Source: Ruminococcus sp. (lineage in GTDB: Bacteria > Bacillota > Clostridia > Oscillospirales > Ruminococcaceae). From it: a stretch of 21,592 nucleotides of DNA. The position numbers were made by a program, and so were the translations under genes. This document shows, piece by piece, positions 14,219 through 21,592 of this stretch; the first letter of the stretch is position 1, and every line of letters begins with the position of its first letter. The DNA is taken from the NCBI GenBank assembly GCA_024697705.1, contig JAILFF010000172.1, positions 1-21,592 of the forward strand, given 5' to 3'. The notes below the pieces were generated by a model. The model saw only the letters and a program-made list of their open reading frames with translations, made no database searches and was not told where the DNA came from.

Positions 14219-16177
14219 ATGTCAAAGTTTTACATTACAACGCCGATATATTACCCCTCGGGCGAACCGCATATCGGTCATTGCTATACCACAGTCGCGT
14301 GCGACTCTATCGCGAGGTATAAGCGAATGCAGGGCTGCGACGTGATGTTCCTTACCGGTACCGACGAGCATGGTCAGAAGATCGAGGAAAAGGCTAAGGC
14401 TCAGGGCATTACACCCAAGGAATACGTCGATGAAAAGGTCGCGGGCTTCAAGAAGCTGTGGGAATATATGAACATCAGCTACGACAGATATATCCGCACC
14501 ACCGACGATTACCATGTTGAAGCTGTTCAGAAGATCTTCAAGGAGCTTTACGACCGCGGTTATATCTACAAGGGCTCGTACAAGGGCAAATACTGCACCC
14601 CCTGCGAGAGCTTCTGGACGGAGAGCCAGCTTGACGAAAACGGCTGCTGCCCCGAATGTCACCGCCCTGTTGTCGAAGCAGAGGAGGAGGCTTACTTCTT
14701 CAAGATGTCTCCCTTTGCCGAGCGCATCGAAAAGCTGCTGACCGAGACCGACTATCTGCGCCCGAAAACACGCGCCGTCGAGCTCGTCAACAACTTCATC
14801 AAGCCCGGTCTTGAAGACCTCTGCGTTTCGAGGACGTCCTTTACATGGGGGATCCCCGTAACGTTCGACCCCAAGCACGTTGTGTATGTGTGGGTGGACG
14901 CGCTTTCCAACTACTGCACCGCACTGGGCTTTAAGAACGATCATTACAATGATTACGATAAATACTGGCCCGCCGACGTTCACATGGTGGCTAAGGACAT
15001 CATGCGTTTCCATGCGATAATCTGGCCCGCCATTCTTATGGCTCTTGAACAGCCGCTGCCGAAGCATCTTGCCGTTCACGGTTGGATAACCTTCAACGGA
15101 CAGAAGATGTCGAAATCCATCGGCAACGTGGTCGATCCGTTCCTGCTGGGCGAAAGATACGGCGCGGACACTATCCGCTACCACATTCTGCGCGAAATGG
15201 CACTCGGCGCTGACAGCAGCTTCTCGAACGAGATCATGATAAAGAGAATAAACAGCGACCTTGCAAACGGTCTCGGAAACCTTGTTTCGAGAACTGTTGC
15301 AATGGCTGACAAATATTTCGGCGGAACTCTGCCGACCGAGCGCGAAGCGGGCGATTTTGATAATGAGCTTATCACGGCGGTCGAGGGTCTGCGCGAAAAG
15401 GTCGATGTCTGTGTTGACGAGACCCGCCTGAAAAACGCTCTCGAAGAGATCTTCACGGTCGTTGACAGGGCGAACAAGTATATCGACGAGACAGAACCGT
15501 GGGTACTCGGCAAGGACGAGAGCAAAAAAGCTCGTCTTGCGACGGTGCTTTACAATCTGCTTGACGCTATCCGCGTTGTATCGACGCTGCTTTCGGCGTT
15601 CATGCCTACCGATATGCCGAAGGTTTGGGAGCAGATCGGCGCTAAGGCGGAGCACGTGACCTACGAAGCAGCCGGAAAATTCGGCGTACTTCCTGCCGAC
15701 GTTACCGTACACAAGGGAGCTATCATCTTCCCGCGTATCGACGTTGACAAGGAGATCGAGGCGCTCAACGAGATAATCAAGAACAACGCTCCACAGCCCG
15801 AAGAGCCGGAGTTCACTCCCGCCGAGCTTGCCGAGCAGATCACGATAGACGATTTTGCAAAGGCTGACCTGCGCGTGGCGCTTGTCAAGTCTGCCGAAAA
15901 GGTTAAGAAGAGCAAGAAGCTGCTTTGCTTGCAGCTTGATGACGGTGGTCTCAGCGGAGCTGAGACAGGCGGCAGACAGGTCGTTTCGGGTATCGCTCAG
16001 TGGTACAAGCCCGAGGATTTAGTAGGCAAGAAGGTCATCATCGTGGCGAATCTTGCGCCCGCTACTCTTTGCGGCGTTGAATCGCAGGGAATGATACTCG
16101 CTGCCGACACTCCCGACGGCGGTGCGGCTGTGGTATTCCCGGATCAGTCGCTGCCTTGCGGCTCAAAGATCAGGTGA
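14219..16177 (+). CDS. metG: Methionyl-tRNA synthetase
   Basis: This 652-aa class I synthetase charges tRNA-Met. It has HIGH at residues 18-21 (PHIGH) and KMSKS at 296-300. A knuckle domain around residues 127-147 (CTPCESFW... CCPECHRP) can bind zinc. After a linker (about 520-545) comes the C-terminal EMAP-II/Arc1p-like tRNA-binding domain (FAKADLRVALVKSAEKV... VVSGIAQWYKPEDLVGKKVIIVANL), which also mediates dimerisation. ATG 14219 follows GGAAGG about 11 bases upstream. It is driven by the consensus promoter at 14127-14155. Confidence 0.96.
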   Translation: MSKFYITTPIYYPSGEPHIGHCYTTVACDSIARYKRMQGCDVMFLTGTDEHGQKIEEKAKAQGITPKEYVDEKVAGFKKLWEYMNISYDRYIRTTDDYHVEAVQKIFKELYDRGYIYKGSYKGKYCTPCESFWTESQLDENGCCPECHRPVVEAEEEAYFFKMSPFAERIEKLLTETDYLRPKTRAVELVNNFIKPGLEDLCVSRTSFTWGIPVTFDPKHVVYVWVDALSNYCTALGFKNDHYNDYDKYWPADVHMVAKDIMRFHAIIWPAILMALEQPLPKHLAVHGWITFNGQKMSKSIGNVVDPFLLGERYGADTIRYHILREMALGADSSFSNEIMIKRINSDLANGLGNLVSRTVAMADKYFGGTLPTEREAGDFDNELITAVEGLREKVDVCVDETRLKNALEEIFTVVDRANKYIDETEPWVLGKDESKKARLATVLYNLLDAIRVVSTLLSAFMPTDMPKVWEQIGAKAEHVTYEAAGKFGVLPADVTVHKGAIIFPRIDVDKEIEALNEIIKNNAPQPEEPEFTPAELAEQITIDDFAKADLRVALVKSAEKVKKSKKLLCLQLDDGGLSGAETGGRQVVSGIAQWYKPEDLVGKKVIIVANLAPATLCGVESQGMILAADTPDGGAAVVFPDQSLPCGSKIR

Positions 16178-16374
16178 TAGAATTTTTTGCAGCGGCGGTT
16201 TTCTTTACAGGAGTATATCCCCTTGCAGCTTTCGCGTTTGCTGCTGCATTTACTGCAATAGGTTTTCGCTTAAAAAAAGAATACTCAAAAGGCGCGACAG
16301 TGTCATTCGTTATTTCGTTTGTGTTTGCGGGATTTATGATATTTTCTCGTATCGCGCTGTTTTATGATATTTAG
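16174..16374 (+). CDS. Small hypothetical membrane protein (66 aa)
   Basis: The frame is open from before the metG stop. I favour GTG 16174, which overlaps the metG TGA (GTGA), though TTG 16156 is possible, and neither has a clear ribosome binding site. The product has two hydrophobic helices, FFAAAVFFTGVYPLAAFAF and SFVISFVFAGFMIFSRIALF, separated by a basic loop (RLKKEYSKG). No family is recognised. Translation would rely on coupling to metG. It may be a real small membrane protein or a chance frame. Confidence 0.4.
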   Translation: MIEFFAAAVFFTGVYPLAAFAFAAAFTAIGFRLKKEYSKGATVSFVISFVFAGFMIFSRIALFYDI

Positions 16375-16384
16375 TTATTAAAAA

Positions 16385-16409
16385 CGGACGCTCGTTCGCG
16401 GGCGTTCCG
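16385..16409. other. UUCG hairpin immediately before tRNA-Arg
   Basis: CGGACGCTCG (16385-16394) pairs with CGGGCG-T-TCCG (16399-16409) around a TTCG tetraloop, with one bulged T. There is no T-tract on the plus strand, but an A-tract precedes it, so on the minus strand it reads as a hairpin followed by TTTTTAAT. It may stop antisense transcription, or mark the 5' processing region of the tRNA that starts five bases later. Confidence 0.55.
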
Positions 16410-16413
16410 ATAT

Positions 16414-16487
16414 GCACCCGTAGCTCAGTTGGATAGAGCGTCAGACTCCGACTCTGAAGGCCATGCGTTCGAATCGCACCGGGTGTA
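16414..16487 (+). tRNA. tRNA-Arg (anticodon CCG)
   Basis: This 74-base cloverleaf has acceptor GCACCCG/CGGGTGT, D-stem GCTC/GAGC with the AGTTGGATA loop, and anticodon stem TCAGA/TCTGA with loop CTCCGAC. The anticodon CCG at 16448-16450 reads CGG. The T-arm is ATGCG-TTCGAAT-CGCAC. G1-U72 and an A-C mismatch at the outer T-stem pair are slightly off the ideal. The 3' CCA is not encoded. It lies between metG and glmU. Confidence 0.93.
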
Positions 16488-16500
16488 CTTTCCCGAAATG

Positions 16501-16534
16501 ATTATGCCGCTGCGGTAAAACGCGGCGGCGTAAT
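16501..16534 (+). other. 14-bp hairpin between tRNA-Arg and glmU
   Basis: ATTATGCCGCTGCG (16501-16514) pairs with CGCGGCGGCGTAAT (16521-16534) over 14 pairs with two G-U, around a GTAAAA loop. No T-tract follows, so it is not a standard terminator. It could be a processing site, a 3' stabiliser, or a weak terminator. No clear promoter for glmU was found after it. Confidence 0.6.
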
Positions 16535-16588
16535 TCGTAATAAGGGTATTGTGACGATTTAATGATAGATTTAAGTAGGAGTGAAAGT

Positions 16589-18010
16589 ATGAACAACATA
16601 GCCGTAGTCCTCGCGGGAGGACAGGGTAAACGAATGAAATCCGACAGCCCCAAGGTGCTTTGCAATGTGCTGGGCGAGCCGATGCTCGAATGGGTCATTT
16701 CAGCCTGTGAGAGCGCGGGGCTTGAAAAGCTCTGCGTGGTAAAGGGCTTCTGCGCCGAAAAGATCGACGAATACTTAGCCGCAAGAAAGTCTAAGTCCGA
16801 GGTGACCGCCGTTTTGCAGGCGGAGCAGCTCGGCACGGGTCACGCCGTGATGATGACCGAGGAATTTCTTAAAGCAAACGCGGGCGGAAACGTGCTGATC
16901 TTAAACGGCGACGCGCCATTCATCGACGCGGAGACCATTAACAGCGCCCTTGACGAGCATACAAGCACCGGCAGCGCCGTCACGGTCGTTACCGCGAAGA
17001 TCGACGACCCGAAGGGCTACGGAAGGATCATACGCGGCGCGAACGGCTTTGAAGCTATCGTCGAGCACAAGGACTGCACTCCCGAACAGCTTGCCGTAAA
17101 CGAAGTGAATTCCGGCTGCTACTGGTTCGGGACTGCCGACCTTCTCGAAGCGCTGGGCGAAATAACCACCGACAACGCGCAGGGCGAGTATTACCTCACC
17201 GACTGCATCGAGATATTGCTGAAAAAGGGCAGAACTGTCGGCGCTTTCACTTCCTGCAATCCGAGCGTGGTGCTTGGTGCCAACGATCGCCGCGCTCTGC
17301 TGGAGCTTAACAACATCGCACGCATGGAAATAATCGGCAGGCACCTTGATAACGGCATCGAGTTCACCTGCACCGATGGAGTTTCTGTCGGCAGAGCGGT
17401 GACTATCGGGCGCGGCACCGTAATTCACGCGGGTACGGAGCTTCGCGGGAACACCGTTATCGGCGAGAACTGCGTTATCGGCAGGAACTGTATCCTCGAA
17501 AACGTCACCGTCGGCAGCGGCGTTGATCTCAACAACGTACAGGCGTTCGATTCGGTCATCGACGACGATGTGAAGATAGGTCCCTTCGTTCAGGTTCGTC
17601 CCGGCTGCCACATCAAGCGCGGCGCTAAGATCGGCGATTTTGTCGAGATAAAAAATTCCACTATCGGCGAATATACGGCGGTGGCTCACCTTACCTATGT
17701 CGGCGATTCGGACGTTGGCGCGAATGTCAACTTCGGCTGCGGCGTAGTTACGGTCAACTACAACGGCGAGAAGAAGTTCCGCACCGTCATAGGCGACAAT
17801 GCGTTTATCGGCTGCAATACCAACCTTGTCGCTCCCGTGAAGATCGGAAACAGCGCTTACACGGCGGCGGGCTCGACTATCACAAAGGACGTTCCCGACA
17901 ACGCGCTTGCCATCGAGCGCGGCAAACAGGATATCAAGGCTGATTACGCCGTGAAGAAGCTGGCTCACCACCGTCAGAAACTGGAAGATAAAAAGAACGG
18001 CAAGAAATAA
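16589..18010 (+). CDS. glmU: Bifunctional GlmU (glucosamine-1-phosphate acetyltransferase / GlcNAc-1-phosphate uridylyltransferase)
   Basis: This 473-aa enzyme makes UDP-GlcNAc for peptidoglycan. The N-terminal uridylyltransferase domain begins with VLAGGQGKRMKSDSPKVLCNVLGEPML (the L-A-x-G-x-G-x-R-M signature) and contains LQAEQLGTGHAV and LNGDAPFI. The C-terminal half is a left-handed beta-helix of hexapeptide repeats with RPGCHIKRGAKIGDFVEIKN, the catalytic-His segment AHLTYVGDSDVGANVNFGCG, and YNGEKKFRTVIGDNAFIG. I chose ATG 16589 because TAGGAG lies directly upstream and it gives the normal N-terminus. An upstream in-frame ATG at 16562 has no ribosome binding site. Confidence 0.96.
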   Translation: MNNIAVVLAGGQGKRMKSDSPKVLCNVLGEPMLEWVISACESAGLEKLCVVKGFCAEKIDEYLAARKSKSEVTAVLQAEQLGTGHAVMMTEEFLKANAGGNVLILNGDAPFIDAETINSALDEHTSTGSAVTVVTAKIDDPKGYGRIIRGANGFEAIVEHKDCTPEQLAVNEVNSGCYWFGTADLLEALGEITTDNAQGEYYLTDCIEILLKKGRTVGAFTSCNPSVVLGANDRRALLELNNIARMEIIGRHLDNGIEFTCTDGVSVGRAVTIGRGTVIHAGTELRGNTVIGENCVIGRNCILENVTVGSGVDLNNVQAFDSVIDDDVKIGPFVQVRPGCHIKRGAKIGDFVEIKNSTIGEYTAVAHLTYVGDSDVGANVNFGCGVVTVNYNGEKKFRTVIGDNAFIGCNTNLVAPVKIGNSAYTAAGSTITKDVPDNALAIERGKQDIKADYAVKKLAHHRQKLEDKKNGKK

Positions 18011-18015
18011 GCCCC

Positions 18016-18288
18016 ATGAACGATTTTCAGAAGGCTTTTCTGACAGCGGTCGGGGATATACAGAACTCCTGCGTGCAGCGTGCTTTATGCAGCAGCGCCG
18101 ATAACAGGGAGGACGAGCTTTATTCCGTGACCGCCGACGTGATTTACCGCATATTGGAGCTTATCGACGGATACGGCAATTCCGGTATCGGCAAAATTAA
18201 CATAACGAACTGCGGCACCGGGGAATCCTTAAAGGAAAACCCTTTTATCGAGCTTCACGATGCCGCTTCGGGATTTATAACCGAATGA
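18016..18288 (+). CDS. Hypothetical protein (90 aa) after glmU
   Basis: ATG 18016 is five bases after the glmU stop with no good ribosome binding site, suggesting translation coupled to glmU. The protein is soluble and probably helical in its first 55 residues (FQKAFLTAVGDIQNSCVQRALCS... LYSVTADVIYRILELIDGYG), with a short beta-like end. I do not recognise the family. The composition and codon use match its neighbours, so it is probably a real gene. The stop codon lies inside a 7-bp inverted repeat, CGAATGA/TCATTCG (18282-18308). Confidence 0.6.
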   Translation: MNDFQKAFLTAVGDIQNSCVQRALCSSADNREDELYSVTADVIYRILELIDGYGNSGIGKINITNCGTGESLKENPFIELHDAASGFITE

Positions 18289-18352
18289 ATTTTCAATTCT
18301 CTCATTCGTAAAACGGGCGTTTCAGCCCCCTATTATTGGAAAGGAAAGATTT

Positions 18353-19627
18353 ATGTTAAAGAAATTATTAGCGGCATTTACCGCGCTCGTTATTTGCGGA
18401 GCTGCCTTCTGCGGCTGTTCCGAAAAGGAACCCAACAACAAAAACGACAGCGACAACAGCTCTTCGTCAAGTCAGGCTGATAACAGCGGTGATTCCGCTG
18501 CGGACAGCAGCAGTTCGGACAGCAGCTCCTCAACAGACAGCAGTGCCGACGCTGCGGCTTCCTCCGAACCGGGACTTACCATCGACGGCGCAAAAGTCGA
18601 TACAAAAGACCTTGTAATGCTCACCATCGACGGCAGAGACATTGATTTCGATACCTTCAGATACTACTATTTCGGCACTATCACTCAGCTCACGCAGTCC
18701 TACGGCGCTACGCTTGAATCGATAAAAGCTACCGAAAACGGCTTTGAGATGCTTCTGGACACCGTTATCCAGAAGATCATGCAGGACTATGTCTCCTACC
18801 GCCTTGCCGATGAAAACGGCATCACGCTTACCGACGAGGACAAGGCTGCCGCAATGGATACATACAATGCTCTTGTAGAGCAGGCGGGCAGCGAGGAAGA
18901 GCTTGCCAAGGCGCTTGCCGAGTCGAGCCTTACCCTCGACGTTGCAAAGAAAATGCTCGAACAGGCTAAGCTCTATGAAAAGACCTCTTCGCTCTTCGTT
19001 GAGGGCGGCAAGTATGCCACAAGCAAGGACGATTTCCGCAAGATAGTCAAGGACACCGACAAATACGCCTGCGTGCGCTCGATACTTATTCCCTACGAGT
19101 GCCAGGCTGAGATAACCGACGCCACCGACCTCGAAAACTACGACAGCTACTCCTTAAGCGAGAAGAGCAACGCCAAGAAGAAGGCTTTCAATGCTCTCGA
19201 CGAGGAAAAGCAGGAGGAGGTAAAGAAGAAGTCCGAGGCGCTTGCCAAGGAAGTTCTCGAAAAGATCAAGAACGGCGCGGACTTTGAGGAAATGCTCAAG
19301 GAATACGGCTGGGATCCGGGTATGGAGTCCAATCCCGAGGGCTACTATGTAACTCACGAGACCTCCTTCGTGCCCGAATACCTCGAAGCGGTGTTCAAGC
19401 TCAAAGAGAACGAAGTCGTTGACGAGCCTGTTCTGAGCGATCTGTACGGCTGGTTCATTATCAAGAGAAATCCAGTTGACATGGACTACATCGACAAAAA
19501 CATCGACCGGATGATAAACGAATACGACACCCCGACCTTCAAGCAGGTCTACGAGGATACGATGGCGGCTATGGACATCGTTTATTCCGACACCTACAAC
19601 AAGCTGACGATCGACAGCATTACCTGA
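18353..19627 (+). CDS. PrsA-like foldase lipoprotein (parvulin peptidyl-prolyl isomerase)
   Basis: This 424-aa protein has a lipoprotein signal: MLKKLLAAFTALVICGAAFCGC, with the lipidated Cys at 22. A Ser/Asp-rich linker (about 24-70) then spans the wall. The middle (about 75-235) is a helical SurA-like chaperone region. The C-terminal part (about 240-380) resembles a PpiC/parvulin domain (VRSILIPYE... GADFEEMLKEYGWDP... EGYYV... FVPEYLEAVFKLKENEVVDEPVLSDLYGWFIIKR). It should act outside the membrane on folding of secreted proteins. GGAAAGGAAAG precedes ATG 18353. Some parvulin active-site residues appear altered, so catalytic activity is not certain. Confidence 0.85.
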   Translation: MLKKLLAAFTALVICGAAFCGCSEKEPNNKNDSDNSSSSSQADNSGDSAADSSSSDSSSSTDSSADAAASSEPGLTIDGAKVDTKDLVMLTIDGRDIDFDTFRYYYFGTITQLTQSYGATLESIKATENGFEMLLDTVIQKIMQDYVSYRLADENGITLTDEDKAAAMDTYNALVEQAGSEEELAKALAESSLTLDVAKKMLEQAKLYEKTSSLFVEGGKYATSKDDFRKIVKDTDKYACVRSILIPYECQAEITDATDLENYDSYSLSEKSNAKKKAFNALDEEKQEEVKKKSEALAKEVLEKIKNGADFEEMLKEYGWDPGMESNPEGYYVTHETSFVPEYLEAVFKLKENEVVDEPVLSDLYGWFIIKRNPVDMDYIDKNIDRMINEYDTPTFKQVYEDTMAAMDIVYSDTYNKLTIDSIT

Positions 19628-19645
19628 TAAGCGGGAGCGGCTGCC

Positions 19646-20395
19646 ATGACCGACAGCGAAAGAGCCGAAGCCTTTGAAGCCGCCTGCCGAGCTGCCGCCG
19701 TAAGGGAATATTCGGGCGGGATAGGCACTCTCGCGGAGAAAACGCTCCACGCGGTGCTGAAACGCTACATCGAGCCCGACGAGCAGTTCCACGAAGTCCC
19801 TGTCGGCAGCTTTGTCGCGGACGTTTTCCGCAATGAACGCATTTACGAGATACAGACGGGCAGCTTTACGCCGCTTCGCCCGAAGCTCGAACAGCTGCTC
19901 GACTATACTGACGTTACGGTGGTCTACCCGATGGCGGCGGTGAAGTATCTTTCGTGGATCGACCCCGACACGGGCGAGACGACCAAGCCGCGCCGCAGCC
20001 CCAAGCGGGTAAAGCCCGTCGAAGCGGTCTATGAGCTGATAAAGATCAAGTATACGCTCGACAACCCGCGTTTCCATCTGCGTCTGATAATGCTTGAAAT
20101 ACAGGAGCAGCGCTTAAGGGACGGGCGGCGTTCGCGTGACGGCAAAAGAGGCTCTCACCGCAGCGACCGCGTTCCCGCAAGGCTTATCGAAGAGATATCC
20201 TTTGACAAGCCCGAGGATTTCGATAAATTCATACCCGCGGGGCTTTCTTCGCAGTTCACGATAAAGGAATTTGCGCGGGCGGCGGGGGTCTGTTACGGCT
20301 GTGCGCAGCGGGCTGTCAGCATACTTCTGTATCTTGAAAGGCTGGGAGAGTGCGAAAAGCGCGGAAGGGAAAAGCAGTTTTCCGTCCGCGGCTGA
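19646..20395 (+). CDS. Predicted PD-(D/E)XK-fold and winged-helix protein of unknown function
   Basis: This 249-aa soluble protein starts at ATG 19646 after GGGAG. Residues about 25-95 read GIGTLAEKTLHAVLKRYIE... VPVGSFVADVFRNERIYEIQTG... KLEQLLDYTDVTVVYP. The spacing E31, D59, E68-x-Q70 resembles the core of PD-(D/E)XK nucleases, with Gln in place of Lys. A basic stretch (about 155-175, RDGRRSRDGKRGSHRSDR) and a C-terminal winged-helix-like segment (about 208-249, FTIKEFARAAGVCYGCAQRAVSILLYLERLGECEKRG) suggest nucleic-acid binding. I recall similar proteins in many Firmicutes with no assigned role. The fold is inferred from motif spacing and is not proven. Confidence 0.65.
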   Translation: MTDSERAEAFEAACRAAAVREYSGGIGTLAEKTLHAVLKRYIEPDEQFHEVPVGSFVADVFRNERIYEIQTGSFTPLRPKLEQLLDYTDVTVVYPMAAVKYLSWIDPDTGETTKPRRSPKRVKPVEAVYELIKIKYTLDNPRFHLRLIMLEIQEQRLRDGRRSRDGKRGSHRSDRVPARLIEEISFDKPEDFDKFIPAGLSSQFTIKEFARAAGVCYGCAQRAVSILLYLERLGECEKRGREKQFSVRG

Positions 20396-20427
20396 GATAT
20401 TCTCTGAAAGAAAGAGGGTGAAATCAT

Positions 20428-21592
20428 TTGCTGAAAATAATCATGCGGAAAATAACCGCTGCGGTCTGCGCGGGCGTTATCGCGGTCGGCTGTATGGCGG
20501 GCGTGACGGCTTCCGCATTCAACTTCGAGCCTGTTAAGGGCGTTGACGACGAAGGCAATTATATCGGGCTCGATCTCTATTCGGACTCGGCATATATGCT
20601 CAATATGGATACGGGCGACGTTATCATCGACGTAAAAAGCGACAAGCAGCGCGTTCCCGCGTCGCTTACGAAGATAATGACCGCGATAGTCCTGCTTGAC
20701 GAGTTCGACGGCGACAAGCACGCTATGGAGGCGGTGAAATACTCCGCGCCGCCCGAATATTTCGACGGTCTGTGGGAAATGGGCGCTTCGATAGCCGATA
20801 TCTATCCCGATGAGGAGGTCAACTGCTACGATCTTCTTGCGGCGCTGCTTATCCCCTCCGCCTGCGACGCGGCGAATGTTATCGCCTACGGTATGTGCGG
20901 CAGTATCGACAAATTCTGCGATAAAATGAACGAGACAGCTGCGCGGATAGGCATGAAGGACTCGCATTTTTCCTGCGCTCACGGGCTTTCGGGAGACAAT
21001 AATTACTCTACCTGTCGGGATATAGCAAAGGCTTGTATGTACGCCATCGAAGAGTACGACATCTTCCGCGAGCTTGTCGGCATGAGCTACTACTACATGA
21101 CCCCGACCTCCGTTCACACGGACGACGAGTGGCGCGTCAACAGCACGAACGAGATGCTCGACGCTACGTCGGGATATTACTATTCCTACTGCTGCGGCAT
21201 AAAGACGGGTACTCTCGAATCGGCGGGCAGATGCCTTGCCACCTACGCGGTGCTTGACGGCAGCCGCTACATGATAGTGACGATGGGCGCTCCGATAGAG
21301 AAGCTCGAAAAGGACTATCAGAAGGGCTATGAAAATTCCGATTCGGTCTTTGCTTACGATACCGTGTATTACAATATGGTCGATCATATCAACCTTTACA
21401 ACTGGGCGTTCGGTTATCTGCGGGACAGAGATATCGTTGACCCGAACAGCGAGGTGCGCGAGGCTCGCGTGGAATACGGCGACAAGGGGCGCGACTACGT
21501 TACGCTTAAACCGCAAAGCGGCTGTCGGGCGACGTTCCCCGTGTACGTAAAGGAAGAGGACATCTCGCGGGAGATCACCGTTTATGACAACA
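20428..21592 (+). CDS. D-alanyl-D-alanine carboxypeptidase (serine-type, DacF-like), 3' end outside window
   Basis: The frame is open to the last base, giving at least 388 residues. I chose TTG 20428 because GAGGGTG (20414-20420) lies seven bases upstream; the in-frame ATG 20443 is too far away. A signal peptide (1-30, ending TASA) leads to a penicillin-binding-protein domain of the S11 family. SLTK at 79-82 holds the nucleophile and general base, and KTG is at 259-261 (CCGIKTGT). The middle motif, normally SxN, reads S144-A-C146, with Cys replacing Asn. The enzyme trims the terminal D-Ala of peptidoglycan stem peptides. A C-terminal PBP5-like domain begins after about 330 and is cut off by the window end. 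Confidence 0.92.
   Translation, partial: MLKIIMRKITAAVCAGVIAVGCMAGVTASAFNFEPVKGVDDEGNYIGLDLYSDSAYMLNMDTGDVIIDVKSDKQRVPASLTKIMTAIVLLDEFDGDKHAMEAVKYSAPPEYFDGLWEMGASIADIYPDEEVNCYDLLAALLIPSACDAANVIAYGMCGSIDKFCDKMNETAARIGMKDSHFSCAHGLSGDNNYSTCRDIAKACMYAIEEYDIFRELVGMSYYYMTPTSVHTDDEWRVNSTNEMLDATSGYYYSYCCGIKTGTLESAGRCLATYAVLDGSRYMIVTMGAPIEKLEKDYQKGYENSDSVFAYDTVYYNMVDHINLYNWAFGYLRDRDIVDPNSEVREARVEYGDKGRDYVTLKPQSGCRATFPVYVKEEDISREITVYDN

Noticed and set aside
14222..15712. Open frame of 496 codons on the minus strand
   Set aside because: It is fully antisense to metG, whose motifs are all intact, and has no ribosome binding site or recognisable domain. It arises from codon bias.
16333..16372. Direct repeat TTTATGATATTT (16333-16344 and 16361-16372)
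   Set aside because: Two AT-rich 12-base copies inside a hydrophobic coding frame. Chance is likely and no promoter with a matching -35 was found.
18282..18308. Inverted repeat CGAATGA/TCATTCG considered as a terminator
   Set aside because: The 7-bp AT-rich stem has a 13-base loop and no T-tract, so it is too weak to call.
20293..21516. Open frame of 407 codons on the minus strand
   Set aside because: It is antisense to the carboxypeptidase and the end of the gene before it, with Arg/Val/His-rich composition typical of antisense frames.

Overview
The window looks like chromosome of a gut or rumen Clostridia, most likely a Ruminococcus-like member of the Oscillospiraceae. The grounds are a moderately GC-rich sequence, strong AGGAGG ribosome binding sites, near-consensus sigma-A promoters (TTGACA-17-TATAAT), GTG and TTG starts, and a Firmicutes-style gene set. 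The genus is an inference from style and gene families, since no search was run.

Layout. (1) 1-1437: the C-terminal part of a clostripain-family (C11) peptidase, closed by a terminator. (2) 1466-3221: a promoter with a palindromic operator candidate, a 48-aa zinc-ribbon peptide and a 466-aa regulator with two tandem HTH modules. (3) 3256-3449: a gene-free, strongly folded stretch with its own candidate promoter and an 11-bp terminator, here proposed as a structured RNA. (4) 3505-11601: the F-type ATP synthase operon atpI-B-[two unrelated genes]-E-F-H-A-G-[repeat element]-D-C, driven by a consensus extended -10 promoter and closed by a bidirectional terminator. (5) 11600-13895, minus strand: a three-gene operon of GtrA-like flippase, family 2 glycosyltransferase and UDP-GlcNAc 2-epimerase, probably serving a cell-surface glycopolymer. 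(6) 14127-16374: metG with a consensus promoter, then a small membrane protein. (7) 16385-18288: tRNA-Arg(CCG) between two strong hairpins, then glmU and a 90-aa protein of unknown function. (8) 18353-21592: a parvulin-type foldase lipoprotein, a predicted nuclease-fold/winged-helix protein, and the start of a D-Ala-D-Ala carboxypeptidase that runs off the end.

Functionally, the ATP synthase couples ion flow to ATP synthesis. Its c subunit carries two carboxylates (E30 and E63) in the ion site, which points to Na+ rather than H+ coupling, and its epsilon subunit lacks the inhibitory C-terminal helices. The epimerase, glycosyltransferase, flippase, GlmU, PrsA-like foldase and carboxypeptidase all contribute to building or folding the cell envelope: GlmU makes UDP-GlcNAc, which is the substrate of the epimerase.

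The most promising undescribed material is the folded RNA candidate before the atp promoter, the double-HTH regulator with its palindrome, the two foreign genes inside the atp operon, the inverted-repeat element between atpG and atpD, and the nuclease-like protein at 19646.
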